64,000 nt of DNA from Symbiodinium natans (GCA_905221605.1 CAJNDS010000735.1:133501-197500); one strand, 5' to 3'. Positions 36,903 through 47,676 are shown, counted from the stretch's first letter. Notes: a model not told the origin generated them from the letters alone. Program-made: numbers and translations.

Positions 36903-37132
36903 ACACAGACACACACAGACACACACGCCCACACACGCACACACGCACACACGCACACACGCGCACACGCGCACACGCGCACACGCGCACACGCGCACAC
37001 GCGCACACGCACACACGCGCACACGCACACACGCACACACACGCACACACGCACACACGCGCACACGCGCACACGCGCACACGCGCACACGCGCACACGC
37101 GCACACGCGCACACGCACACACGCACACACTC
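36297..37132. repeat. 840-bp CA-repeat region with ACGC sub-blocks
   Basis: (CA)n, (CACACG)n, (CGCA)n and (CACGCGCA)n blocks alternate. Alternating purine-pyrimidine, a strong Z-DNA candidate. His-Thr and Cys-Val frames here are repeat artefacts. Confidence 0.97.
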
Positions 37133-37255
37133 GCTCGTACTTGTTGAAGATGCGTAGGCTCCAGGGTTTCGGGTGTAGTTTCGGAACACTCAGGCACCAA
37201 CTCCAGAGCCTCCAACCCCCAAACCCTGACTGCGCTGTATTCAAATGTATAGATC

Positions 37256-37580
37256 CACACGCAAGTACAAATGAATAGATAAATAAATAAGTAAGTAGAC
37301 AAATAAAATAATTATAAATAAATGAATGAATAAATGGATAATAAATAAAAAAGAAATGTATATATATATATATATATTATCAAACCATATAAGACAAATG
37401 TAAAAACAAATGTGATAGTATAGTATACTACTATGCTGATAACATAGTAAAAATATAGCAATATAGCCACAAATTGATAAACAAAAAGCACATAAGACCT
37501 TGCAATCTATCAATGCACTTTTCATTCTTCTTATCACAATCATCATCATCATCATCACCACCATCATCATCGTCATCATC
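37256..37580. repeat. AT-rich region with AAAT and ATC microsatellites
   Basis: AAATAAATAAGTAAGT (37270-37350), (TA)n (37362-37378), (ATC)n near 37538-37585. Confidence 0.8.
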
Positions 37581-37707
37581 ATCAGAGTACTAATCGGCAC
37601 TCTTATTTGGGTGTGCGGCACTCTTAGCAGGAGCACCCCAAGAGTGGCCCTAATTGTGAGAGCTACCAATATTTTTCGATCCCAGACCCTCTCCTCCCTT
37701 GACTCGG

Positions 37708-38025
37708 ACCCTAAACCCTAAACCCTAAACCCTAAACCCTAAACCCTACACCCTAAACCCTAAACCCTAAACCCTAAACCCTAAACCCTAAACCCTAAAC
37801 CCAAAACCCTAAACCCTAAACCCTAACCCCTAAACCTAAACCCTAAACCCTAAACCCTAAACCCTAAACCCTAAACCCTAAACCCTAAACCCTAAACCCT
37901 AAACCCTAAACCCTAAACCCTAAACCCTAAGCCCTAAGCCCTAAGCCCTAAGCCCTAAGCCCTAAACCCTAAACCCTAAACCGAACCCTAAACCCTAAAC
38001 CCTAAACCCGAAACCCTAGACCGGA
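37708..38025. repeat. Longest CCCTAAA array in the window
   Basis: About 45 units over 318 bp, including a block of six CCCTAAG units at 37925-37966 and single variants (CCCTACA, CCGAACC). Confidence 0.98.
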
Positions 38026-38087
38026 CGCGACTACAGTTCACACTCTGAATTCCTGAGCCCCCGAGATCCTAGGCGCTTGTTTGTCAG

Positions 38088-38113
38088 AGTCGCTTGAGGT
38101 CAATGTGCGGACG
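38088..38113 (+). CDS. Possible exon
   Basis: Acceptor TTTGTCAG|A, donor GTGAGG. Encodes SLEVNVRT. Confidence 0.35.
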
Positions 38114-38326
38114 GTGAGGGGGCCAGGGGGGTTTTAAGGGTTCAGGGATTTTGTGTTGACACATGTTGTGGAGCTCACTGACTAAGGCCGATAAGGGCCA
38201 TATACACCCTAAACCATCCCATGACGAATCCTGGACAACGAGAATGTCCCCAAGACGCGCAACTTCAGACCTTTAGGGCTTGGGGTCGAACGTTTTTGGC
38301 CCCAGAGATGCTCATGCCAGAAGCGC

Positions 38327-38374
38327 TAGGGTTTAGGGTTTAGGGTTTAGGGTTTAGGGTTTAGGGTTTAGGGT
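38327..38374. repeat. TTTAGGG array
   Basis: Six units, followed at 38382-38453 by a family F MITE copy (GGTTGAGAGGATCATGG, GGAGGCTTCAGAAGGCCAAC). Confidence 0.95.
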
Positions 38375-38821
38375 AGGCGGCCCTTCTTGGGTTTGCCTTA
38401 TTGGGGGTTGAGAGGATCATGGTTTTCGGAGGCTTCAGAAGGCCAACTTAGCAGAGGACTTCTGGCGTGCGCAAAAATGTCCGACTTGCTGCTGCGAGTT
38501 CTTGAGAGGGATTGTAAGGTTCATGGGTTTAGGGTTTTAGGGGTTTAGGGGTTTGGGAGCTATTTTAAAAAATATAAATAAAAAATATATATAGAAAATA
38601 GGAATCCATGAGCCTCCAAGCAAAACTCCCCCATACCCTCTGCCCCCTCCCCCCTCCCTAAACCCTAAACCCAAAACCCTAAGCCCTAAACCCTAAACCC
38701 TAAACCCAAAACCCTAAACTGCTTACTAAGCCCCATGATCCCCCAAGTACCCCCAGCCATCCTCAAGTCCCCAAGGTCGCATGGCCCCCAATGCCCTCAG
38801 GCCCCAAGGCTCAAAGGCTCC

Positions 38822-38958
38822 AAACCCTAAAATCCTAAGCCCCTAAACCCCAAACCCTAAACCCTAAACCCCAAACCCTAAACCCCAAACCCTAAACCCC
38901 AAACCCTAAACCCCAAACCCTAAACCCTAAACCCCAAACCCTAAACCCTAAACCCGAA
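38822..38958. repeat. CCCTAAA/CCCCAAA alternating array
   Basis: CCCTAAA and CCCCAAA units alternate regularly (period 14), a higher-order repeat; ends 12 bp before PDZ exon 1. Confidence 0.95.
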
Positions 38959-38970
38959 GCACTCAGCCAG

Positions 38971-39030
38971 GACTTTGGGGCTGCTGGTAAGCCCCGATGA
39001 CAACCCGCAGCCGACAGCTCAGTCGGCCTT
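38971..39030 (+). CDS. PDZ exon 1: peptide-binding loop and strand
   Basis: Acceptor CTCAGCCAG|G, donor GC (gccctat). Encodes TLGLLVSPDDNPQ and PTAQSA. TLGLLV occupies the GLGF-loop position. Confidence 0.65.
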
Positions 39031-39037
39031 GCCCTAT

Positions 39038-39148
39038 AAGTTTAGGGTTTAGGGTTTAGGGTTTAGGGTTTAGGGTTTAGGGTTTAGGGTTTAGGGTTTA
39101 GGGTTTAGGGTTTAGGGTTTAGGGTTAGGGTTTAGGGTTTAGGGTTGC
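39038..39148. repeat. TTTAGGG array
   Basis: About 15 units starting 8 bp after PDZ exon 1. Confidence 0.97.
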
Positions 39149-39417
39149 TAAACCAGTTCTAGTTTGCCAAAAAGCCCTGCGTATAATCACCCAGAAACCT
39201 TTCAAACAGGCCCCGTGGTCACTTCAGAATTCAACCCCGAGCCCTAAACCCCAGTCCAGGCGTGCCTAAAGCCAAAGCCGTAAACCCTAAACCCTAAAAG
39301 CCTAACCCGAAACCCTAGCCTGAAACGTCTGAAGCTTGGGGGTTTGGGTGTAGGCTTTAGGGTTATGGGGCGCAACCGCCTAAACCCTAAACCGTAAACC
39401 CTAAACCCTAAACCCAG

Positions 39418-39493
39418 GTACCTCGTGGTTGACGACGTCCGTGGGCCAAGCCTCGTCTCTGAGTGGAATGCAATGCAGCCGGAGGACCTTTTG
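39418..39493 (+). CDS. PDZ exon 2
   Basis: Acceptor AAACCCAG|G formed at the edge of a CCCTAAA array (the array unit CCCAG provides the splice AG); donor GT (gtagga). Encodes YLVVDDVRGPSLVSEWN then AMQPEDLL. Confidence 0.85.
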
Positions 39494-39506
39494 GTAGGAT
39501 TGAAGG

Positions 39507-39690
39507 TTTAGGGTTTAGGGTTTAGGGTTTAGGGTTTAGGGTTTAGGGTTTAGGGTTTAGGGTGCAGGTTTAAGGTTTAGGGTTTAGGGTTTAGGGTTTA
39601 GGGTTTAGGGTTTAGGGTTTAGGGTTTAGGGTTTAGGGTTTAGGGTTTAGGGTTTAGGGTGCAGGGTTTGGGGTTTAACTAGGGTTTAGG
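39507..39690. repeat. TTTAGGG array
   Basis: About 25 units with GCAGGTTTAAGG interruption; starts 14 bp after PDZ exon 2. The segment CCTTTTGGTAGGATTGAAGG from the exon edge is repeated at 39722-39740 beyond the array (with CTCTT for CTTTT), so array insertion again produced a flanking duplication. Confidence 0.95.
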
Positions 39691-39976
39691 GTTGTAAGCC
39701 CCTTAAGTGCCCTATGAGGACCTCTTGGTAGGATTGAAGGTTTCGAGGCTTTGGAGGGTTTTAACGTTGTCCATCGTTGATCTAAACCCTAAATCTTAAA
39801 CCCTAGGCCTTGGGGTTATGGGCTGCGGGAGTTGTTTTTTGAACATGTTGGGGGTTTTGGTTGATGATTAATTGCTGGAAGATTCTTGAGCAGTACCCTA
39901 AGGCTCCAACTAGCCCAAAGTGTCCAAGGTAGGTATGATTTGTAGACTTTAGGTCCCAATGTAGGCATTAGTTGTA

Positions 39977-40041
39977 TACCCTCAACCCTAAACCCTCAAC
40001 CCTAAACCCTAAACCCTAAACCCTAAACCCTAAACCCTAAC
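39977..40041. repeat. CCCTAAA array
   Basis: Nine units with CCCTCAA variants. Confidence 0.95.
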
Positions 40042-40111
40042 GGTTTGGGATTTTGATGCTTTGGGCTTTAAGACTTCTTGAGCTACGGAACCTGGGGTTG
40101 AATTTTGGGGT

Positions 40112-40330
40112 TTGGGTTTAGGGTTTAGGGTTTAGGGTTTAGCGTTTAGGGTTTAGGGTTTAGGGTTTAGGGTTTGGGGTTTGGGGTTTGGGGTTTAGGG
40201 TTTAGGGTTTAGGGAGGGTTTAGGGTTTAGGGCGGTTTGCCTGTAGATTTGGGTGGATGTGGGGGGGAACCTGGGCGAATCACAAAGGGTTTAGGGTTTA
40301 GGGTTTCGGGTTTCGGATGTAGGGTTTAGG
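40112..40330. repeat. TTTAGGG array, interrupted
   Basis: About 20 units with TTTGGGG triplet and GTTTGCC interruptions. 40331-40700 has only scattered units, (TA)n and nothing coding. Confidence 0.9.
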
Positions 40331-40986
40331 GCTTAGGGCAGGCGTTTGGGTAGCAGTTTGGAGTTTCGCTGTGTTTCCGTGCCCAGGGCTCTAGCGGATT
40401 CACGTTCATCGCCCTGAAAACCCGCGACCTTACGCCTGGACCGTAAACCCTGCATACTTGTGCTGTTAATACTTCAGTTAAGAAATCATTGTCATCATAA
40501 TTCAGGAAACCTCAAATGTAATGCATGTAAAAGTTCATTTGTTTATATATATATATATGTATTTAGTTTATAATTCGTTTTAATTGATTTATGTATCTAT
40601 GTATTTCGGTTCAGGGCGGTTTCTCAGCCGCGGCGTTTTTAGGGTTTCGCAATCAGGCCGGACTTGCCAAAACTGCACAAACCAGTTTTAGGGTTGAGGG
40701 TTTAGGGTTTAGGGTTTAGGAAAAACCTCAAAAAAACACTAATCTTGCAGGGCTCATAGGGAGAACTGGGACACCGAAACCAAAAACTAGTCCTTCAAAA
40801 CCAATCCCCAAATAACCAACAAAACCCAGACCAAAAACAACAAAAAAATCAATTTTCCGGGACTCTGTGGAAATAAGTTTACAAATCAAAAGTCCCGGAA
40901 AATTGTTGTTTTTGGCTTTTTGGTATTGTTTGTTTTGGTTCTTTGAGAATTGGCTTTTTGGGACTAGCCTGGATCCTGGCAAACAG

Positions 40987-41073
40987 GGCCCTCATGCTCA
41001 TGCACCTTCGCCGGCCGCGGCTGTGCCGGCAAACAGCAGCCGAAGGCAGCTCCGGGGCCTTCTACTTGGACAG
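40987..41073 (+). CDS. Exon-like block (29 codons)
   Basis: Acceptor CTGGCAAACAG|G, donor GT (gttaaa). Phase 0 gives GPHAHAPSPAAAVPANSS and RRQLRGLLLGQ; another frame gives ALMLMHLRRPRLCRQ. GC-rich and telomere-free. It does not fit between PDZ exons 2 and 3 in sequence logic, so it may belong to another gene or be a skipped exon. Confidence 0.4.
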
Positions 41074-41247
41074 GTTAAACGACCACGGCTCTTTGCTGGC
41101 TTCGAGGGTTTCTGAAAATCTAGTTAGTTCTTGGAAGCCATCAGTAAGACCCAAAAACCTTTACAAGCCTAAGGCTCCGGAAAATACATATTTGAACCGC
41201 TGTTCCGCGGTTATCCGCAGCCCTGCTGCAATGCGAACAAGTTTTGG

Positions 41248-41329
41248 GAGGGTTTAGGGTTTAGAGTTTAGGGTTTAGGGTTTAGGGGTTTAGGGGTTTA
41301 GGGGTTTAGGGTTTAGGGTTTAGGGTTCA
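41248..41329. repeat. TTTAGGG array with TTTAGGGG variant block
   Basis: Nine units, three of them TTTAGGGG in tandem. Confidence 0.95.
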
Positions 41330-44288
41330 GCAGCTCCCGGTCGAGCAATCTCTAGTAGAGCCGCTGTTTGGCCTCTAGAAAAAACCCACCCACCCAGAGA
41401 GGCCCAAGGGATTAACAAATATAAAGTCTATATTTTTTCATCAGCAAGCCCTGTCCCCAAACATTATTGTATTCATTCTGCTCGTATTCGTTTTCTTTCT
41501 TCTCGTTTTCATTCTCAAAATCCCAACCTCTTGAACTCTGCACGGAACCCGGACAGTCGAGCTGTTTCAGTTCTGCATGTTTTGCTTTGGTTTCTTCACA
41601 GTTTGCAGCATCGAATGTAAACTAAGTTTGAGGTTTTGGAGGATGTAAGGTGGTTGCTGGTTCTGAGGCTGCAGGGGTCACGTAGCTATGCGTATATACA
41701 TTTATGCATACCTACACAACATAGCTCAGGCGATGTGGACGATGTGCTGGATGCCTTACAGGCACCTTGGGTCACCGGCAGGTAACCGTTAACAAGATTA
41801 CTCCGCTTCACGCTTCGCAGAGCTACCCTTTTTTCACAGCTTGCATGGTCATGAAGAGTCTTGAAGAGGAACACGGAGGGATCATTAAGTGCTTGAACCC
41901 CCCTAACCCTTAAGAATGATGGCTTTCAAGATGGTGGCTCTATGAATGTTCTACGTGCGTTTCCTATAGGACATGTGAAAGAAACCTTAAAGCGTCAGCC
42001 CTACATTTACGCCCTAAAGTTTTCGAGGAGCCAGGTCTCCGCTTATAAGCCTTACGTCTAGGCCCCAAACCTGTTGAGGCGAACCATCAACACGATGTCG
42101 CTTGGTTTTGATTTGAGGGGAAGTTTCGGAATTCAAAGCAAGTTCGTTCAAGGATGATGAAAGCTGAACGAAAACCACGCTTGACAAAGTTCAGAAACCC
42201 ATCAAGCGCTATATTTGATGGAAACGCATGCCACGCCGAGGAGGTCGAGCGCAGAGGAACCTCTCTTTGCAGCACGGCCGCATTTCGGGGATCGGTTACA
42301 CGCTGCTGCTGCGAGGCAATCATCAAGACCATGAGGTCATTATTATGGACACCCGATTTTGAAAGCTCTATACTCACCCAGCTGTGCAGCCCAACAGCCA
42401 ACAAGACCAAGATGATCAAGTTCCGTTCCGGTCGTTTTTCTGACATGCTTCACGGACGGGAGGTTTACAAATCAGCGTGTTGCAGTGTGAGTTTTGCAAT
42501 GTGAGCACGCAACATGTCGACTTAAGCACCGTGTTTGTGAGCCAGTTGAATCGATTGATTTCAGCGTGGAACTGGGCCGTCCATACCCAAAGCCCACGCC
42601 ACAATCAGATGCTCTCAAACTCGCAGACGCTGCCAGGGTGACTGCGTCAAATCCGCGCGGCACAGTAAAGCTCTGTTTTTTCAGAGTATTACACCATCAA
42701 CGCTCACCACAGCTTGTCCCAGCTGCTTACCCCTCGGAGCGCCGACTAAGTCGACACTGGCTACGTACCTTCATGGCCTCCATGGCTCCCACATCTGCCA
42801 CTGCTGCAGGGGTGAGACGTGCTTGAAGTGTGCAGATATTCTCCCCATTGCCAGGGATTGCCAGGATCCTGGAATATGGGGATTTTCGCATAAGCGTATA
42901 TTTAGGGAGATATGTACGTATGGTGGTGCTGGTGCTGGTGCTGGTGCTGGTGCTGTGACGGTCTCTGTTTGGGATGTTTGAAGTCTTTGGGACATTGCAC
43001 TTCAGGAGTGAGAGGAAGTTTAGTCAACCAGCCACAGCCAGACAGCAGCCAGATTGAGATGTGTTCTGCAATTTGTTAAGGACATTATGTTTCTTCACGT
43101 GCTCTGCTCACGCAGTTGAGTCTCGGGCATGCAGATAGTGGCTTTTTTTGCCTTCAGGTCGAACTCTGACCAATCCTCTAGAATTTAGAGTTCACCCTGG
43201 AGACCAGACATGTAGGGAATCGCTGGGGAAGCTGAAGCTGGGCTGCTTGGGCAAGCTTTTGAGAATCATCCAGCATAGCATGTTGTGGTTATCAAAAGTA
43301 TGCTCCCCCCATCAGAATACAGGGCCTTTTTCTTTAGGGTGCCCTGTAAATCCCCCCAAACTCTAAACATGTGATGGGACTTTCGAACTCTAAACATGTG
43401 ATGGGACTTTCGAACTTGAGATCAACCAAGGAGATCATCCTTGAGGCTGCGTGTGCTGGCTTTGGTGATGTTTCACGCGGTTGTAGCACTCCAATGGTGA
43501 GATGCGAAAAGGTCCTGCAATCAGGGGACTGGGCGGGGAGGTGCCTGGAAAGCTTGGCTTCCCTAGTGGGTTTTAGGGGGATTACTAGACTTGTCCATAT
43601 GGCGCGGAGAGAAAACATGGGCTACCCCCCGCGAACTCCTCCCTCCCCCGATGTAAAGACAACAAGTCGGCAACAGGGGGCAAACGTCTTGATTTGCAGG
43701 GGTTAGGGTCCAGGGCACAGACTGGGGGCATGTCGAACCCACTGCTTAAGGATCCTCCACTCCGACATGTAGGGGTTCGCAAGACCCAATCTAACGGAGC
43801 CGGAATCTTGCGAACTCCCCGCTTATTCGCCCGATCCAGCTGCAGAGCAGTCAACGCAGAGATCGTAGGGGCCAAGTAGTCTTGGTCAAGTTAAGTGCGC
43901 CGCGTGTAACACCTAATTATAATTATGGTTTACGGACTTGCGCTTCCTAGCAATGAAATTGTGGCAGCAGTTGTTCCTTGCATCGTGCAGACATGAGTGC
44001 ACAGGACGTCGCTGTTTGAAGGCTTGTGCTGCGGCTTTCTTTTCGCCTTGGAACGAAAGAGAAACGTTAGTTTTGGAGGTTATGGGCCTGAACGGAGCTT
44101 TTCGAGCTGAGACTTCAGAATTGGGGCTTATCGTGTAGGGGGTGCACATCTGGCAGCCTGAACAAGGCTGCAGGGCTGTTTCTGTTTTCTGTTTCTGTTT
44201 CCGCTGTTTATGTTTCTGCTGTTTCTGTTTCTGCTGTTTCTGTTTCTGCTGCTTCTGTTTCTGCTGCTTCTGTTTCCGTCGTTCCTGT

Positions 44289-44329
<41 letters not shown>

Positions 44330-44640
44330 GGGGGTCTTGTCTGGTCAAGTTCTTGTTGGCTCTTGCGTTGATGTTGGGGTTCACGGCTTGGCGTAGACAC
44401 TAGAAGTTTGTTTCTTCCACGGTCTTGCTGAGACCAGAAAGCCTAAACTCCTTAGCCTAGGGTTCAAAATTCAAACTGGGGCTTTTGAGTTGTCCGCCTC
44501 TTGAGCTGAGCCAGCGGATGCCTGAAGCATTGAAGCCTAGGATATTCGATCGTTCGGCCGCTCACTGCCCCCTCCACCGTCCCTCCCTGACGTACTCCCA
44601 GAAGGGGCGTCTCTTGTAGGGCAACGCTGAGCGATGCTGC
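41330..44640. other. 3.3-kb telomere-poor intron segment with undecided ORFs
   Basis: Almost no TTTAGGG units. Overlapping frames of 110-120 codons are open on both strands: 42087-42446 (-; starts MSEKRPERNLIILVLLAVG, one hydrophobic segment), 42154-42504 (+) and 42494-42826 (+). None shows a known motif. (GGTGCT)n at 42928-42956. The segment may be a younger insertion into the PDZ gene intron. Confidence 0.35.
44180..44330. repeat. TTTCTGCTG hexamer/trimer microsatellite
   Basis: GTTTCTGCT and GCTTCTGTTTCTGCT units, ending in (CTG)12 at 44292-44328. Confidence 0.9.
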
Positions 44641-44716
44641 CCGGACCTTTTCTTTTTTTGACCCATCAAATTGAAGCAGCGCTCTACGCTAAGAACATCA
44701 GAATCCTCTTGGGTTC

Positions 44717-45100
44717 TTGAAAAGGATCTCCGCAAGCCGCCCCGGCAGGGCAACTACAGAGGCCGTCGTCAAAGGCTACAAGCAAGGCCGAAATGCCGAG
44801 ATCGAAATCCAAAAGATGCAGCAAAGCAAGGCTTTCTGCATCAAGCAAGCTCCCCACAGTCGCCTTGTCACGGATGTGGTCAAAGATGTTGTTTGGTACA
44901 CGAATGCACAGGCCCAGCCCGGGGAGCACCGTCAAGTGCCGATCGTGTCGGCTGAGGCGATGATGGCGCTCCAAGTCGCCGCAGAGGCTGTGCTAGTGGA
45001 GCTGTTGGGCAGGTACGACCACGTGGCCCAGCATGCTGGCAGGAGCACCATCACCACGAAAGACCCGGTGTCCACGCGCAATTTTTGCAGCGGGTTCTGA
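44717..45100 (+). CDS. Divergent histone H3-like gene, intronless
   Basis: The histone fold of H3 is clear: IEIQKMQQSKAFCIKQAP (alpha-N), SRLVTDVVKDV (alpha-1, compare RLVREIAQD), SAEAMMALQVAAEAVLVEL (alpha-2, compare SSAVMALQE..EAYLV), HAGRSTITTKD (loop 2, compare HAKRVTIMPKD). Loop 1 is about 10 residues longer than in canonical H3 (NAQAQPGEHRQVPIV). The N-terminal tail (RISASRPGRATTEAVVKG) lacks the ARTKQTARKS signature. There is no ATG in frame: the frame opens at 44693, so the 5' end is upstream of an intron, uses TTG, or is decayed. Stop TGA at 45098. Intronless and nested in the PDZ gene intron on the same strand, like a retrocopy. Histone fold 0.85; functionality unknown. Confidence 0.8.
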   Translation: MKRISASRPGRATTEAVVKGYKQGRNAEIEIQKMQQSKAFCIKQAPHSRLVTDVVKDVVWYTNAQAQPGEHRQVPIVSAEAMMALQVAAEAVLVELLGRYDHVAQHAGRSTITTKDPVSTRNFCSGF

Positions 45101-45603
45101 ACCTAAAGGGTTTAGGGTTTAGGTCTTAATGCCGCCTTAACCCTTAGGGTTTCAACTCTATGGGCTTAGGTTTACATGCCTAAATCTTAAACCCTAAACC
45201 TTTAAATCTTAACCCTTTCGGGTTACAACACTTGGCTTCAAGAACACGGCCCGACTTTTCGTCTTGCTTAGGTAGAAGCACCGATGATTCAGCGGGGAAG
45301 GTTTGCAAAAGGAAACGTGCACTTGATATACCCACGAAAAAATGTAGTCATGTATTAATCTCTTAAATCTGGCAGAACTAGCACGTCTTGGCGCGAAATA
45401 TGGGATTTCAAGGTTTTGCACGGTTTTTCCTCCATTTAAACAGGGAGGGTATTATTTCTTAATCATAGCTTTAAATCGCACGTCTCGGCGCGAGCTATGG
45501 GATTTGAAGGTTTTTAGGCTCTTTTCTTTGATGGAGGCGGGAAGTCACTGCAGTAAAACCGTAAAAACGCAGCGTCTGACTTCCCGCCCTGAACCTTCAT
45601 TTC

Positions 45604-45627
45604 TCTCTCTCTCTGTCTCTGTGTCTG

Positions 45628-45662
<35 letters not shown>

Positions 45663-45690
45663 AAAAAAAAAACATATATATATATATACA
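45604..45690. repeat. CT microsatellite followed by A(9) and TA run
   Basis: (CT)n with CTGT interruptions, AAAAAAAAA, (AT)n; ends 45 bp before PDZ exon 3. Confidence 0.9.
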
Positions 45691-45735
45691 GATGATGGCT
45701 TTCAGCAAAAGCGGGGAGCGTTACGATGTGCAGAG

Positions 45736-45795
45736 GAGCTGCGCATCCATCAGGGCGACCAGATCTTGGCGGTGAACGGGGTGGCGGGATATTGG
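45736..45795 (+). CDS. PDZ exon 3
   Basis: Acceptor TGTGCAGAG|G, donor GA (gaggca). Encodes ELRIHQGDQILAVNGVAGYW, the GD.I..VNG core of the domain. Confidence 0.88.
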
Positions 45796-46264
45796 GAGGC
45801 ACCCGCTCGAGTGCCAGCTAGGGTCACCCCAGACGGTAGAAGGTCTAGGGTTTAGGGTTTAGGGTTTGGGGTCCTAAACATCGGTAGAGGTATTCTGACA
45901 GGCAAAACTTGGGGTTCCGGATGTTCCCTTCCTTCCTCTGCATCGAGTTCTGCACCTTTTTGGTTCTCATGGGATTCTGCCTTGGACCACTAAGGTTGCA
46001 CCCTGCAGTTTGGGGACCCTTTCTTAAGGTCCTCGAGGGGAATAGAAGGGCCACAGTAGGAGTATATCAAGGGAAACCTCTTGGGGGTACATCCTCAGGG
46101 GTGCGAGTCTGAACCCCTTGATTCTCTGTTTTCAGGTCGCAGGGCTGTAGATCCAGTGTTCACTGCAGGCTTCAGGCATTAGGGCTTGCAGTCCCGAAAT
46201 TCCACAAAAATCCGGACCTCAAAGAAGGGGTTAAGGAGAGGTTTCGAGTTCAACCCTAAACCCG

Positions 46265-46288
46265 AGACCCTTCCCCCCCCCCCCCCTA
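46265..46288. repeat. Poly-C run
   Basis: C(14) after CCCTT. 45850-46260 has one diverged telomere stretch and otherwise no recognised features. Confidence 0.8.
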
Positions 46289-46385
46289 CCCACCTCCCAA
46301 GCGCCCTCTCTTGCGAAACGCCGTTCTCTAAGCCCACGAAACCCAGGAAACCCACATAATCCCACTAAACTAAACCTACCTATAA

Positions 46386-46616
46386 CCCTAAACCCTAAAC
46401 CCTAACCCCTAACCCCTAACCCCTAAACCCTAAACCCTAAACCCTAAACCCTAAACCCTAAACCCTAAACCCTAAACCCTAAACCCTAAACCCTAAACCC
46501 GAAACCCGAAACCCTAAACCCTAAACCCTAAACCCTAAACCCTAACCCCTAAGCCCTAAGCCCTAAACCCTAAACCCTATTTATAAACCCTAAACCCTAA
46601 ACCCTAAACCCAAAAC
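46386..46616. repeat. CCCTAAA array
   Basis: About 32 units with CCCCTAA, CCCGAAA and CCCTAAG variants. Confidence 0.98.
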
Positions 46617-46667
46617 CTGCCTAAGTAGCACCAGGGCCCCGATCCCTCAAGAGCACCGCATGCGCAG

Positions 46668-46694
46668 GAGATGCTGCGCACCATTCAGGCTCGG
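46668..46694 (+). CDS. PDZ exon 4 (27 nt)
   Basis: Acceptor CATGCGCAG|G, donor GA (gattgt). Encodes EMLRTIQAR, the PDZ helix that packs against the binding groove. Confidence 0.75.
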
Positions 46695-46724
46695 GATTGT
46701 CGAAGTTGTTTAGGTTCCTTTCCG

Positions 46725-46764
46725 ATTTTTTTTTTTTTTTTTTTTGGGGGGGGGGGGGGGGGGT
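46725..46764. repeat. T(20)G(18) homopolymer junction
   Basis: Poly-T directly followed by poly-G and then TTTAGGG-like units; mirrors the C/A junction at 18438-18472. Confidence 0.9.
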
Positions 46765-47103
46765 GGGGTTAGGGTGTTTAGGGTTTAAGGTTTCGGGTTT
46801 AGGGTTTAGGGTTTAGGAGGGGGTCTGCCTCGTGGTGAAGGGTAGTATAGGTTTCCAGGTTGAGGACCTAGGGGGTTTAGGGAGTTCCTAAAACGCAATC
46901 TTGAACTCGGAGCTGGGTTTCTTCTTCCTTCGATTGTTGGCTCCATCCACATGAAATAGCAACCTTGTCCCCAAACCCTAAACCTTGAACCCTGAATCAT
47001 GAATCCTAAACAAGCAAGCCTAGAGCACTGACTCCACAAAGGGCTCCTCAACCAAAGACTTCCCGGAAACCTTATAAAGCCATCAACTCTAGGCTTCAAT
47101 TTT

Positions 47104-47180
47104 GGGGATGTTCCCCTATACTAGGGATGAGAATCGGGGGTACAATATTCAGGACTGTTAGTAGAAGGGAGAACATCCCA
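47104..47180. mobile_element. Family D MITE
   Basis: GGGGATGTTCCCCTATACTA ... AGAAGGGAGAACATCCC; 77 bp. Confidence 0.75.
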
Positions 47181-47194
47181 ACTTAAATTGATAC

Positions 47195-47389
47195 CCTTTT
47201 GCACAGGTTCCCTTGTAATGTAACCCATGACCCCCTAGAAGGGCACCCTTAATCTGGTACCCAGAGACTCCAAAACCCCTAGGGATATACCTTAAATCAT
47301 TAAATTAGGGTTCGTATTATAATTTAAGGTATATTCCTTAATTAAGGGTTTTTGGAGTCTCTGGGTATGGGTGCTGGGCTACTAAAGTT
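47195..47389. mobile_element. Family B MITE with complete family A inserted
   Basis: ACCCTTTTGCACAGGTTCCC ... AAGGGCACCCTTAATCTGGT (family B) is followed by family A at 47260-47365 (CCCAGAGACTCC ... GGAGTCTCTGGG, 106 bp). Family B resumes with ATGGGTGCTGGGCTACTAAAG. A TA dinucleotide flanks both sides of family A. Confidence 0.75.
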
Positions 47390-47494
47390 AAACCCTCAAC
47401 GGAACCCGAGGACTGAACAAGGGGAAGCAGTGGATCTCCGAACTCCCGGATTTGGGATTTAAGCCCTCAACTCTAAACCCTAGCCCTAATCCCT

Positions 47495-47558
47495 AGCCCT
47501 AAACCCTAAACCCTAAACCCTAAACCCTAAACCCTAAACCCTAAACCCTAAACCCGAA
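47495..47558. repeat. CCCTAAA array
   Basis: Nine units. Confidence 0.95.
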
Positions 47559-47676
47559 AGTTGTTCAAGTGGTACCTTTCCCCCCTTCGTTTAGGATCTC
47601 CCGGCCTGCCAAGCAAAAGGCAAAAGGGCTTCCGCGGAGTACTGGGAACCCAGATCCTAAGTATCCCCTAAACCCC

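Noticed and set aside
36201-37244. Very long open frames (up to 347 codons) of His-Thr or Cys-Val repeats
   Set aside because: They are direct translations of the CA/CG repeat tract, open on both strands in several frames.
37708-38025. Possible true chromosome end
   Set aside because: The array is internal, in mixed orientation with its neighbours, and flanked by gene sequence; about 80 similar arrays exist in the window.
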